Shown here piece after piece: positions 1 to 12,900 of a stretch of DNA of 64,000 nt; the stretch's first letter is position 1; each line of letters opens with the position of its first letter. The DNA comes from Hybos culiciformis (lineage: Eukaryota > Arthropoda > Insecta > Diptera > Hybotidae), in contig OZ023273.1 in NCBI GenBank assembly GCA_964007475.1, forward strand, positions 138,233,308 to 138,297,307. Reading direction: 5' to 3'. The notes under the pieces are model-generated. The model was given only the letters and a program-made list of their open reading frames with translations. It was not told where the DNA came from and made no database searches. The position numbers and the translations under genes are program-made.

Positions 1-3000
1 TAGTATCATATTGTGAATATTTTACTCTTAACTCGTTTTAGATCAATTACAATTTAATTGCTTTATACTGATTGAATATTACACCCTGAAGAAGCTTAAA
101 ATACACTAATTGTACTATTGTATAAATTAATTAAAATAAAATCGGTCAATTAAAACTCAAAATAAAACGTTCGATTAAATTTTTATTAGAAAAATTTGGG
201 TAATTTATTGTCGTTCAAATTGTTCTAATAATTCCATTTGTTTTATATTATAACAACTATATAAATTATAAATTTTGTTGTTAAACCATTAAGTCAAGAA
301 ATTTTATTATTGGAAATTTTTATGTATATATATACATTTTTATAAAAAATAAACTTGTGGTGTTTTTTACTTACGCTTTAATTTGAAGTTTAAATTTTTC
401 TATTTTTTTTTTATGTATTTCAATTCAGAAGCGTTTTCAAGCTTTTTATGTTTGGGTTTGGCAATAAAATGTGGTTGTAGGTTAAAAACTCAGAAAAATA
501 GTTGAATTTTTTTTTATTTTACTTAAATTTTTTTTCTTTAAACAATTGCTTACCTAAATAGTAAACACGTATATTATTATATGTATAAAAATAACTAGTT
601 TTTTTTTTGAACCTAATGAACTGGAGAGGTGATGAACATGCAATGCCGTATTAACCAGAACTTGTAGAAAAATCATATTATAAAAATGTTAAGAAAAATA
701 ATATATAATGTTGTCATTTAAAGTAAACAATCATTAACTAGACTAGATTTACGATGATGTCATTTTTTCTTTTTATAACATCGCAATTTTTTGTTATTTA
801 TTTGGGATGAATTTTGTATAATGGAATCAATAACTATATATATTATAGAAACATATCTATATAGTAATGTTGGAAACTAAAAAATGTTAACAAATTAAAA
901 TAATTTTAATAATATACATTTATTCAAAAAAAATAGAAAGTGTTCATCTCTTTTTAGTTTGTAAAGCATTTTGTGATTTAAATTAAAAATGATTAGACCT
1001 ATTTTTTTTTTTTTTTTTAATTTCCATTTTTAATTTTATTGAAATTTTACGTTTATTTTTCAAGCAAAAAGAAAAAAAAAACCAACAACTAAAATCTCTT
1101 ATGCAAGATGTATAAATTTGAAAATAAGTAGGGAAACTCTTTGAGATATTTTATATTAAAATAAAATTAAAAAATTTATCATAATTCTATATTTAAAAAT
1201 GTTATTTGCTTCAGCTAAATCTTTGTTATGTTTTCATTGGGGCGACATAATATTTATAATATAGAATATATATTATACTTATACAGTATATGTGTTTAGT
1301 AAAAAATATGAAAATATGACACCCCTAAATTTTTTATTCAAGTGCCGAGGTGTGAATACTATAAGATGTAGTAGGTACATCGTATAGAAAAGTCTGTCGC
1401 TGCATACTGTTAAGCCATCAAAAAGGAAAGGGTTCGTTTTTTCAATATCGTTTTTTCTATACAAAACGATTCAAAAGTTTATTTCCAAACCATTTTGAAA
1501 TAATATTTTTTTATTAAACAAATCATTTCCATATATCTTTTAACAATTTTTTTTAAATATTTTTCCATTAGATTCTTCATTTTTGGCCTGATTCTTAGAT
1601 GACTATTAACACTATGTTATATTTAAAACTGAATCTGTGTTATTTAGAATGCTGCTACATATTGTAATTGATGACATCGTACATCAAAAAGTTAAAATTT
1701 CGTTCTACCCCCCATTTACACAGGCTGTTTTCGAAGATTAAAATGAAGATTTTTTTTGATTGTATGTATAAAAGTTGTATACAATTTTTTCATTTTATAC
1801 AACAATGATAAAATTTTATTCAACTTTTACACACACATTCAAAAAAAATCTTCATTTTAATCTTCGAAAATAGCCTGTGTGAATGGGGGGTTTTAAATCT
1901 TATATATTGACACCTTATTTCTATTTCTGCTGTATTATTGAATAAATTAAAACCAAAATGATAATACTTTAGACTGAGGCAAATTAAAGACATTTTATTT
2001 TTATTCAAATAAATATACATAATTACAATTATTTGGTGCTAAAACTTATTAAAATACAATAATATTTTATTTATTATTTTTAAACTTAAAAAATAGAATC
2101 AAATACAAAAAAAAAGCGCTTACGGTAACATCTAAAAATTATATAGCGTAAAAAATTTTGGTAAGAGAAAACAGCCACTATTGAAATACATCTTTATTTC
2201 TTTAAAATGTATTTTCTGAATACTTACACTTTTTTTTTTGTTTTTATTTTGGGTCTGGATCTACGAGGCTGTGCGTACAAAAAATTTATAGGAAGTTCAG
2301 TATATTTATTAAAAAAAATATTGCAATCGGCATATATATATGGTTATTTAGATAAGAATGCAAATGTGTTCACTCACATCCGTACTTTAGAAACTTTCTG
2401 TTACTTTAATTTGATTTAAAGTTCTGATTTTGAGACAAAGAACCGAGAATAAAATATTTAAATTCATTGAATTATAAAAATATTTATTTTAATATTATTT
2501 TTGTTATGAGTTTGTTAAAATAACTTTTCAAAAGTATTAATTTATTATTGGGGGCCCTCTGCAGTTTAGAAAAACTATTCTAATGTTTAAGGGAAAAATT
2601 TAATAAAGTTTTACTAAGATTTTTTCCTCTTTACTTCTCTTGGAATTTTTTCTTTCTTCAGGAGTTTTTGTTTATTTACCTAATTGTAATTTTCTAATAA
2701 TAAAAATTCAATTAATAAAATTTGTACATTTTTTATATATTATGATGACCCTGTAGTTCCAAACAGATAATTAATATTAAAATTAATAAATTAATGCAAG
2801 ACAAGAAAATATTATTTGTTTTTAATTTTATATTATTATTCTAACATTTAACACCTGAGATTCTAAAATGTGTACTTTGGTAACTTGATATTGAGGCCCT
2901 GATTCAAAATTTGTAAAATTATTATTCGAGTCGAATTGTGATAAATAATATTGAGTCTTTGGCAAATTTATTTGTACAATATTATTAAATTATATAATAA

Positions 3001-3764
3001 TTTTTGAAATATTTAGTTTTTAAAGTTGAAACTCACAAAAATGTTTTCAAAAAATGAAAAAATAAACGATATCTCTTTGGTTTTCTTAAGATTTTTTTTT
3101 TAGTTATGTTTAATTTGGTTTAAACAGGTATTATGTATATATGTACCTACTACTATGGTTAGTTTGGCTTAAAGAAAAAACTCTTCATCATATTTAACAT
3201 CAATTTAAAGAAACCAAAGCTTTATCGTAAACCTAAAAAAAATTATGAATCAAGGTCGCAAAGTTTTAAATTTGTGCTTGAAATAAAAAAATTAACAATT
3301 ACAATATATGTAACTTACTATCTACGTATGTATGTGCTGTACCAACATACATTTTCAAAAATTATATACTGTTAGATTTGTCAAAAGCGCTGCGTTCTAT
3401 TTAGAAATGAAAAATGATTTTATATAAAGTAATTTTCTTGTAAACGTGTATGTATGTAAGCTTTCAAATTTAATAAATCCAACATCTATAGCTTTAAAAA
3501 AATTGTTCTAATCTTCTACAGTACATAACTTTTGAGATAAATTCTGATGAGTGCCAAACCAGAATTTTAAAAATGTGTTAGTCCTAGACATCAACTAAAC
3601 ATTCATGTGACTCTGAATTTAAATTATTGAATATAGGATAAGTGTAATGTAAAAAATGTAATATATTATTAAATCATTATTTAACCATATGAATCTTAAT
3701 TGATGTCCAGGATTGTCTAAATGTATAATTTTCTGCTGGCAATCAATGATATTTTGTATTTCAC
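1..3764. other. Intergenic DNA left of the Ly6 cluster
   Basis: No coding exon could be supported. The stretch is A+T rich with long A and T runs, and the short ORFs lack cysteine patterns, splice partners or known motifs. It contains one inverted-repeat element (1707-1891). The part next to 3764 is the 3' flank of the distal last exon of L1. Confidence 0.5.
1707..1891. mobile_element. 185-bp inverted-repeat element (MITE-like)
   Basis: Two arms of about 55-60 bases are near-perfect reverse complements. The left begins ACCCCCCATT and runs through a TTTTCGAAGATT core. The right ends AATGGGGGGT. The arms are separated by about 60 A+T-rich bases. There is no coding capacity. The structure fits a small non-autonomous DNA transposon. 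I could not define a clear target-site duplication, so the superfamily is open. Confidence 0.6.
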
Positions 3765-3920
3765 TTAGAAAGCCAAATTTATTAGCAAGGAAGTAATGAG
3801 AGTTATTCCTGTAACAGTCGCTGCTCTAATGGCTCCAGATCCGTTGCAAAAGTCCTCGGAGCAAATATCACATGAAATAAGTTTTTCAATGTGACCGGTT
3901 GGATCTATGGTGCATCCAAG
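3765..3920 (-). CDS. L1 distal alternative last exon
   Basis: This 156-base exon begins after an acceptor AG at 3921-3922, in phase 0, and encodes 51 residues ending at TAA (3765-3767). It carries Cys at position 3, SCDICSEDFCNGSG, then a hydrophobic tail (ITLITSLLINLAF) fit for a GPI signal. It matches the proximal exon at 7052-7207 in length, phase and cysteine positions but differs at most other residues. Splicing from the exon at 10503-10558 to this one, skipping the proximal copy, keeps the frame. Confidence 0.8.
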   Translation of the reverse strand, partial: LGCTIDPTGHIEKLISCDICSEDFCNGSGAIRAATVTGITLITSLLINLAF

Positions 3921-6900
3921 CTACGAAAAAAAAAAGAATTTTATATGAAATTAAAAACTATAATTGGTAATAAGGTTATTTAAAAATTACAGGAATGACT
4001 TGATGAATTCACTTGAACGCTGAAAATTGTATAGAAAACTTTTTTACAGAATGAAAACATTGATTGAATCGATCATTTCATCAAAGAATAAAAGCGTTAA
4101 TTCGAACGTTAATACGTTCTAGATAACGATTTTTCTTTTTAGAATTGATATTGCTATTTGCAGCACATAAAGACTTATGTAGTATTGCAAGTACATAAGT
4201 TAATATAATTTTTAAATGTAAAATTAAATATCACAAGCATTTTCTTTGCCCCTTCACAACATTAATTTTATTAGCTCCATCAATTTAATTAAAAAGCTTC
4301 TTAACTGAACTGGCGCCCAATGAAAACTAATTGATAATGGAAAAAAGCTAATATGTGAATGTGTCCAAGCGCATTATATATTTAAAAATAATCAAATTAG
4401 AAAGGTTGAAATAAGGAGATATATCTGTAAAAATTATTTATCGAATTTTTTTATTTGCCGAAACTTATATGCACGTTAATATTCTCCGATATTAATGTGC
4501 TTAAATTAACCAGAAAAAAATAGCTTTAAACTGAATATTAAATTTTAACAATGAAATGATTATGAGGTAACATTTAAAATGAGTATTTTGCCATTAAAAT
4601 TTTGACAATTACAGCTAATTAGAGGGGCACTTACCCTTAGTTAATTTGTTTTTCGCTTTGATAATATTTCAAGCAGGTTTGGCTTTTAAATAATTTTTGA
4701 TAAAGTTCAAAAATAAATTTGTTGACTAATTTCTATATTTTGATACCTTTTTATTTGAAATTTTACAAATCTAAACTTATAAACATAATGTATATGTTTA
4801 CCTAACCCCAAGATATGTGATATAAGTCCACTTTCAAAAAAAAAAATATACATATTAATTAATTAAAATTTATTGTAATTTTAGGATTCTTTACTACGAG
4901 CCCTGCATCATAAGACCTCGTACGGGTTTTTTTTTTTGAGTTTGTTCTACTTTTTTTCAGTTTTCTCCAGTTTTGTATTTTTTTCGTTTAAACCAACCTT
5001 TTTTAGGAGTTTTTGGTCTTTATAAAAAAAAAATTTTTTTAAGTTAAATTTTGAGAAAAAAATTATTTTCCAAAAGTCTACTTTTTCAACTTTTTTTAAG
5101 GGCATCGCAGAAATTTTCGAAAGATGCATTTTGAAGGGCATTTGGGAGTAGTTAATTTTAGCTTTTTAGGTTTTGGCGATAAAATAAAGGAGAGAGCCAA
5201 AAAACTCCTTTGAAATTCCAAAAAACAGGCCAAAATTGCTATTTTTCGCGTTTTTGACCTGTTTTTTGGATTTTCAAAGGCGTTTTTTGACTCTCTCCTT
5301 TATTTTATCGACAAAACCCAAAAAGCTAAAATTAACTACTCCCAAATGCCCTTCAAAATGCATCTTTCGAAAATTTCTGCGATGCCCTTAAAAAAAGTTG
5401 AAAAAGTAGACTTTTGGAAAATAATTTTTTTCTCAAAATTTAACTTAAAAAATTTTTTTTTTTATAAAGACCAAAAACTCCTAAAAAAGGTTGGTTTAAA
5501 CGAAAAAAATACAAAACTGGAGAAAACTGAAAAAAAGTAGAACAAACTCAAAAAAAAAAAACCCGTACGAGGTCTTATGATGCAGGGCTCGTAGTACTTC
5601 ATCAATGTGCAGAAAACATTCATTAAATTCATTCGGTGGTCTAATATATTTTATAGCTATATTAAACTTCAGTTGTATTTAAGACAAACTAACCAATTGA
5701 TTGAAATATTGAAATCAGTTAACATGCTTTATTTTTAAACCAATTTATTGAAAAAATTATTTTAGTCAAACAACTTTAAATATTAATAAATGTATATAAT
5801 TATTTCCATGTTTTTATAATATTCTGCCAATCAAAAATTAAATAAATACTCAAATCAAACACTTAAAAATACATTTTATATACAAGACTTTCGGTTTCGA
5901 ATTAATAATATTAACTTCAATTAGAAGTCGTTTTATTTTGAGACCTCTATTATCACCATTTGAAAAAGCTTAATACAAAACAATATCAAGGTAATATTTC
6001 GTCAAAGAATTTTTTTCCTTAAATTTTTTTTTCAGTTAGCAGCTCAATAAAATTTATATTATAAAATGAAGTGAGAGAATAATTCAAACGACTATAAATA
6101 TTAAAAAATATTTTGTGAAATGAAGTGCTTAAGTTAGACAGTCATAAACATACATATATATATATATATAAGAAAATCCATATTAAAAAAATTCCATAAT
6201 ACCGCGAACGAATATTACACGATACTAGAAAGAAAAAAAACAACAAATTTCTGGCAACTTCATTCACATACTCGGTCATAATTAATTTCTTAAGGATGAG
6301 TGAGTTAAATTGAGCTTTTAATAAGTGTTAGAGATTTGAAAAAATATTCCATGTTTCCTTTTAAATACTCTATCTAAACCAGATCAGAACAAAAATTTGT
6401 ATAAATTTATCTATTTATCTATTTGCCTAATTTCTAAATATATTTTTATAAAATAATTTTGTTTTTTTTTAGCATAAATTCTTTGGTAAATCGAAATTAG
6501 TATTTATTAAATCTAACCATATTGTTATGTTTTAATTAAAAAACAAAACAAAAAGTCTCTGAAAATGTCAAAACAATCTCTTAAAATTTAAAATAATTAG
6601 AAAAAATTTTCAAAGATATTTTATATAGTACATATATATATTTATTTCACTAAATTTTCTCTTAAGCTACTTAATCATTACTGAGAACAAAAAAAAAAAA
6701 GGTTTGGATAAAAAGCGCACAAAAAGGGTTTGGAAAAAATACACACAAATTTAAAACATCCATTTTTTTTTTACTTTATTCAAAAAAAAAAAATGTATTT
6801 ATAATTAATACATATTTTATTGAATTATCTACTTTGGAACAATAATATAATTTTTCTTTAAATTTAATAACTTTATAGATACTGAGCTGAATAAACAAAA

Positions 6901-9900
6901 ACTAAAATTTCTGACAGAATATGTGAATGTATAGTATATTTTTGTTTTATAATTTAATTAAATGTGTATTTTTAAATCTATAAATACGCCTCAAATGCAT
7001 CATTTTAAATTAATTTAACATAAATTATAAAATTTCAAATATTGATTGAACTTAGTATGACAAGAAGAATCTAAGAAAAATTGCAAAGGCCACAGTTAAA
7101 CCGGCAACAGAAATTGTACTTGAACCATTGCAATAATCCTTGTGGCATACGTCACATGACATAATTTTAGAATCAATATTAATATTAGGTGCAGTGTTAC
7201 ATTGATCCTGGAAATAATTAAGAAAAAGAAAATTTTAAGTATTTGATTTTGATTGTTTTTTTTTTTGTTAAAATTTTTTTTTCAATGTAAAAGCCAAAAA
7301 CCATCAATTTTTCAATAATTTTTTTTTTTTCTTCAAATATTAGAAAGTTTTGACATACTTTTCATTTTGTGTGTGATACAGTATAACAAACGAAAAATTA
7401 AAAACAAAAAAAATCATTGCAATGTGAAAAATCTGGATTTTTATTTAGATGTATTTATGAAATACGTTGGCATAAAGTTGGTGTGGACAGATAATTTATA
7501 TTCCCTTGCTTTTTAACCCAAAATTTCAAAACTACGATCATCTGGACAAAAACATTTTTATGTCCTTTTTTTTTCTATGAACAAATATTTGAAGTTTGAA
7601 CTTTATGAAGTTTATATATATTGGACGCAAATTACTAGACTGATACGAAACAAAAAGTTAGCAAGCATCACAAAAACATTTATTTACAAGTTTTTCATGC
7701 AATTGGGAAATTATTATTTAAATATATGTATATATATAATAAAAAAATATATTGTCATCATATAATTGTACATAAATTTCGTAAAATATAAATTAAGAAA
7801 CATTTGCAAATATCTACATAATATTCTACTTACTATACATATATGAGTTTATTTCTTTGTTTAAAAACTTGAAAATCAAACTTAAAAAAATAAATTTGTA
7901 ATAACAAATAGGAAAAACGGATTTTGTCTAGGCCTTCAGGATTAAGAGCTAACACTTAATAGTTAAAACATATATACATTATTTAAAATTAGAAAATATA
8001 TAAAGAATTATTTTATCGATAAGTTGTATATAAGTTTCTAATATCAAAGATCTTAGAATTTGATTAAGAATTTTGAAACAATATCTAAAATAATAAGCTC
8101 TATTAAGAAATAAATAATTATAATTTATAATATTTCTTTAATATATTCTCAATATTTTTTTAATAATTAATTTCAATGAAGATAGATTCTCGAGTGAGCT
8201 AATTTAATAAGTAAATTTATGCTTTGAATATATTTTATATATTTCTGTAGCTAATTATTTTAAGTGTTTTCATACAAAAAATAAGATAAGAAACTTACAT
8301 ACAAATAAAAATATTACGCCTCCCAAAGTCAATAATTGCTTCTTTATAAGATTAACTATAATTATCAATTATATTAATTGGGAAATAAGTGAAATTAAGT
8401 AAAATAATTATATTTATTTCCTAACATCGAATTTTAATTTTTAATTGACTTATATTTACATATATGTTGTATATAGATAGAGTTCTCTATACAAAGTAAA
8501 AAGATATCCTTAATGCTTTATTTTAAATATGATTAAATGATGGCTAATTTATTTTTTAATTTTGTAAGTGTAAATTATATTTATTTATGTAAAAAATTTA
8601 TTAAAAATAACAAATGAAGTTATTTACAAAATTAACTACTTACATACAAATACGCAAAATAATTGTTTTTTTTACGAATGGGAAAATGAATAAATATTTT
8701 GATATATACACATATATAAGATTTAGGTAATCTATATATTATGTTATTATTTAAAATGCAATGATTAGCAGCTTAAGACGAAAATATAATAAGTTTACAT
8801 TTAAAAAAAAAAAAAAGGAATTTTCTATCAAAAAAAAATTATTGAATCAATGTTATTATTATGTGCAAATAAAAAAAAAACCTCAAATTTTATTATTAAC
8901 ATTTAAATTGGATGATTCTTAATTTTCGTTAAACACTATTGATATTGAAAACTATTTTTTGTAAATTCAAGGCTTGTAAAACAATAATTAGTTAATTGTC
9001 AATGTAAATCAATTTTTTTTTTAAATTTAACATCAGTGTAGGTATCTACTAAATAGTGAGATCGTCAAACTCTATCAATGATTCATACGTTAATTTAATT
9101 CAATGAATTTACGGTAAAAGTTAATCTTTCAATAATTTTGTGTACGTGATATATATAAAATATTTTTATTTTCCAATATTATTACAAATTAATTTTTGTT
9201 TTATGTACATAAATGTATCTCAAACAAGGCAAAAAACATTGTAGAATCAAAAATAAATATTTAAACAAACAACAATGTTGATAATTATGTCAATTGTGGA
9301 AATTTTTTTTATTTTTTCATTAGGACCCTCATTTTATCGTAACAGTGTTTGGAACAGACATAGTTTAAAAAAATTAAGAACCAACAACTTGTCGATTTCT
9401 TGAATTCCACAAAAAAAAATTTTTAAAACTGTGATGAAAAAGCTTATTTAAACACAAAAAAAAACATTGTAATGTAACATTGTAATATTTTGAAATTAGG
9501 TTTTTTTTTAGAACACATGTTTGTAACTCAAACTAAGTTTTGTTATAATTAAAAAAAAAGCATTTGAGTTAATTAATTTACTTAAATGTATATAAAGCAT
9601 TTTAACATTTTCATGATTAAGAGTTAAATAAAATTTTATTTAATTATATATTTACGGGTATTATATTTAAGATCGATTTTCATTAAACATACTATACTAA
9701 CTTACTCCTTCTTTTGATGACGCCTAGGTAAGAAAAAATAAAGAAAAACAAAAAAAAACATATGTATTTTTGTTTAGAAAATATTCAAAGAATTAATTAT
9801 TTTTCTATTATTTTTCCTTCACTTGATGCTTAATGTGTCAGAAATTATTAAAGATGATAATGACATAACGTATAAATATTGGAAAAAATATAAAAGTAAA

Positions 9901-12900
9901 AAAAGTGAAAGGAATATTACAGATAGTGTGTGTTAATGAAAATCGATCACCGTTGTTTTATAAAAACTATACTTTTGAAGTCATTTATGTGTGAATAATT
10001 TAAAATTATTTTATAAATATTATGCAGATTACATGTATACACGTATATAAAGATCGAATTAGTGTTAAGTGCAGTAATTATAGACACATATAAAATATAT
10101 TTATCTTATTTGAACTAATGGTAAGTCTCTCGTACCAAAAATGTAATCATATTTTTACCCTGCAAAACTGTTTACGTTTGTTTTATTTAGATCTTTTTGA
10201 GCTGCCTAACCGAAATAATTTTCCTTAATGTTAAATAAACATCCCAACTAAAATTTATTGCTACATTAATAGTATCGCACTGAAAATTAAATTAACTAAG
10301 CCTCTTCGTCAACTTTTAAAATTCACTAATTCGATCAAATTTATGAAAAAAAAAAAAATATATAATAGTAGTAATAAAACGAAAAGCATTTATTTCAATT
10401 TCATAAACTAAAAAGCATTGTTAATTATTAATATTTAGTTTTCAAGCAAATTTATGTTAACGTGAAATGATGAAAATGAAATATCGTTATTCACAAACTT
10501 ACCTTGTCCTTTGGATCACCAAAGTTACATCCTCTTTTAACTACTTTATTTCCCATAACTGAAATTGAATATTTATTTTGAAATTAAAATAATTAATCAA
10601 TTCTGTACTTAATATCAATAATATTGAATTATTTTTTTACCTTCAGTAACAGATTTAGAACAGCCGGTGGCTGACAAATTATTACCATTTAAATGTAAAG
10701 TATAACGTGGTGGTGTAATTACAGAACAATTAACTTTAAATGCATCTTCTGCTTTAAAATCTGGGCCACAACTGCTTTTGTCTGATGATTCACAGAGGTA
10801 GCATTGAATTGAATAGGCTGAAAAAATAATATATATTAAATTATTATATAATTATGCCTATGTATATTAATAGTATTCAGTATATATAATGTCTTCCATA
10901 TAACGTTCTCGGTTTGAATAATTTACTTATGGAGTTTATCTATATAGTTGAGCAATTAATGTCTGATATGATTGTTATGCCCATGTTTATATTTAATGTT
11001 TTGAAATACAATACATTCATAAATGTTTACTCATAATTCTATATATTCTTATGTAAACAAATTTTGTTTATTTGTTAATATCTTGAAAATGAAAAACTAC
11101 GCAAATGAGTAGTGAAAATATGAAAAGTCTTCTTTGGTATTAAAGATAAAGAAGAGTGGAAAAAATACTTTTGTTGCTAAAATATTTTTTTTTTATAATT
11201 TTTATTTTTATTTCTTAGATAAATGAATTGGTCGGAAAGAAAAATTAAATTCATAAAGATATAAAAAAAATGGACATTGCATTATTTGTAAAATTAAAAT
11301 TTTTTGCAGCAAGAAACATATAATAATAACTTAATAACATATTAAATATTAATGCTTTTTTTTAATTGCAACAATAAAATTATGTGTTTTATAAATATTG
11401 TTCTTTAGAATCTTTCAGTTTAACAAAAATCTAAATAAGAATATTTATCATTTTGATGATGGACTAATTGCACAGACAAAAATATTTAAATTGTTTCAAA
11501 AGTGTGGGCAAATAATGTCTATTAAATAAGATTAATTAAATTAAAAACAATTAAAAAAGACTATATTATTATTATTATACATTTATATTTTTTTAAATTA
11601 ACTTTAATTAAATTTTAAAAAGATTTTTTAAAATAAATTTACTTTTCATATATATGTATATGTAAAATTAAATTTTTATTAAAATAATACCCTTTGCCTT
11701 ATTTAATATTAGGCTGAGTGTACTCAATATTGCTATCTTGCTTGGAAATTTTTTGAGTGGATATTCATTAGTTTTTCAAAAATTATTTGATGTCGAAGAT
11801 TATCTGTCTGGAATCCCTATAAGATTAAAGGCTTAATGTCCTCTATTCAGTTTCAATAAAAATATTTGAATAGTACTCAATATTTCTGTCTTTCGTAGTA
11901 GTATAAATTATATTAGGTATTGAAAATGTTTCAGCTTTGAATCCCAATACGATTACAGGCTTCCTGTTCTGTCATTTCAGTTTCAAAAAAGATTTTAGAT
12001 TGAAATACGTTGTGGAGTTTGCTAAATCTTAAAATATACAAAAAAAAATATTTTCATTTGATTTTAGAGCAATAAATGAAATCTTCATTTTTATTTTCAA
12101 TTCAGCGCCAAAAAAATTTCGATAAAACGCTTTCGTTTAAAATTTAATTTTCACATTGTTATTGAAAGTAAAATATTAGGTGAAGAAAAACAAAATGGTC
12201 AACATTTTTTGTTTAAGCTTGTTATTATAAATACAATTATTTTCTAGAATACACACAATTATTTCTGTAGATTAGATATACATATGTACATATTATATAA
12301 TATATCTAAAAAAAAATATTTTTAATAAATCTAACGATAATCTCCTATGATTTTTAAAATATTTTTCTTGTTGACAACGACCTTGTTTTTCGATCACCAA
12401 CAGTGTATGAAACGCTAACAAAAAAGAAATTTTTTTTTCATTAAATTTTTTACATCTCATGAACATAAAAGCAAGATTATTATTATACATATATAATGTT
12501 TATTAAAAAAAATTACTTTAATGTAATTTCGAAGTTTATCAGTCGGAGTTACATGCATAGATATTGTGATCCAGTTTTTAAGGCATTCGAATATGTTCTT
12601 CACAAATTCTAAAAACAGGCGTCTTTATCTCTCAAAAAGAAATAAAATCAATCTTATTGCAAAGTTTTACTCTATGTAGTAATGTAGTACTATACACAGT
12701 TTTATAAGGAGTATGTTAATTAATTTTAGCAACTTTTTATAAGGAGTAGGTATGTTTATTAATTTTAGCAAAACAATAAAAAATCTATTAATTAATAATA
12801 ATTATTCTTAACGAGGGAAATTTATCATAGTTGTGAATTTTTTTTTGTTGCTTAACCACAATAATTAAAATTTTTTGGTTATTAATTAAAACACAAAAAA

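Noticed and set aside
4947..5540. Two identical-looking 64-codon ORFs on opposite strands
   Set aside because: They are mirror images made by the inverted arms of one transposon and have no gene-like features.
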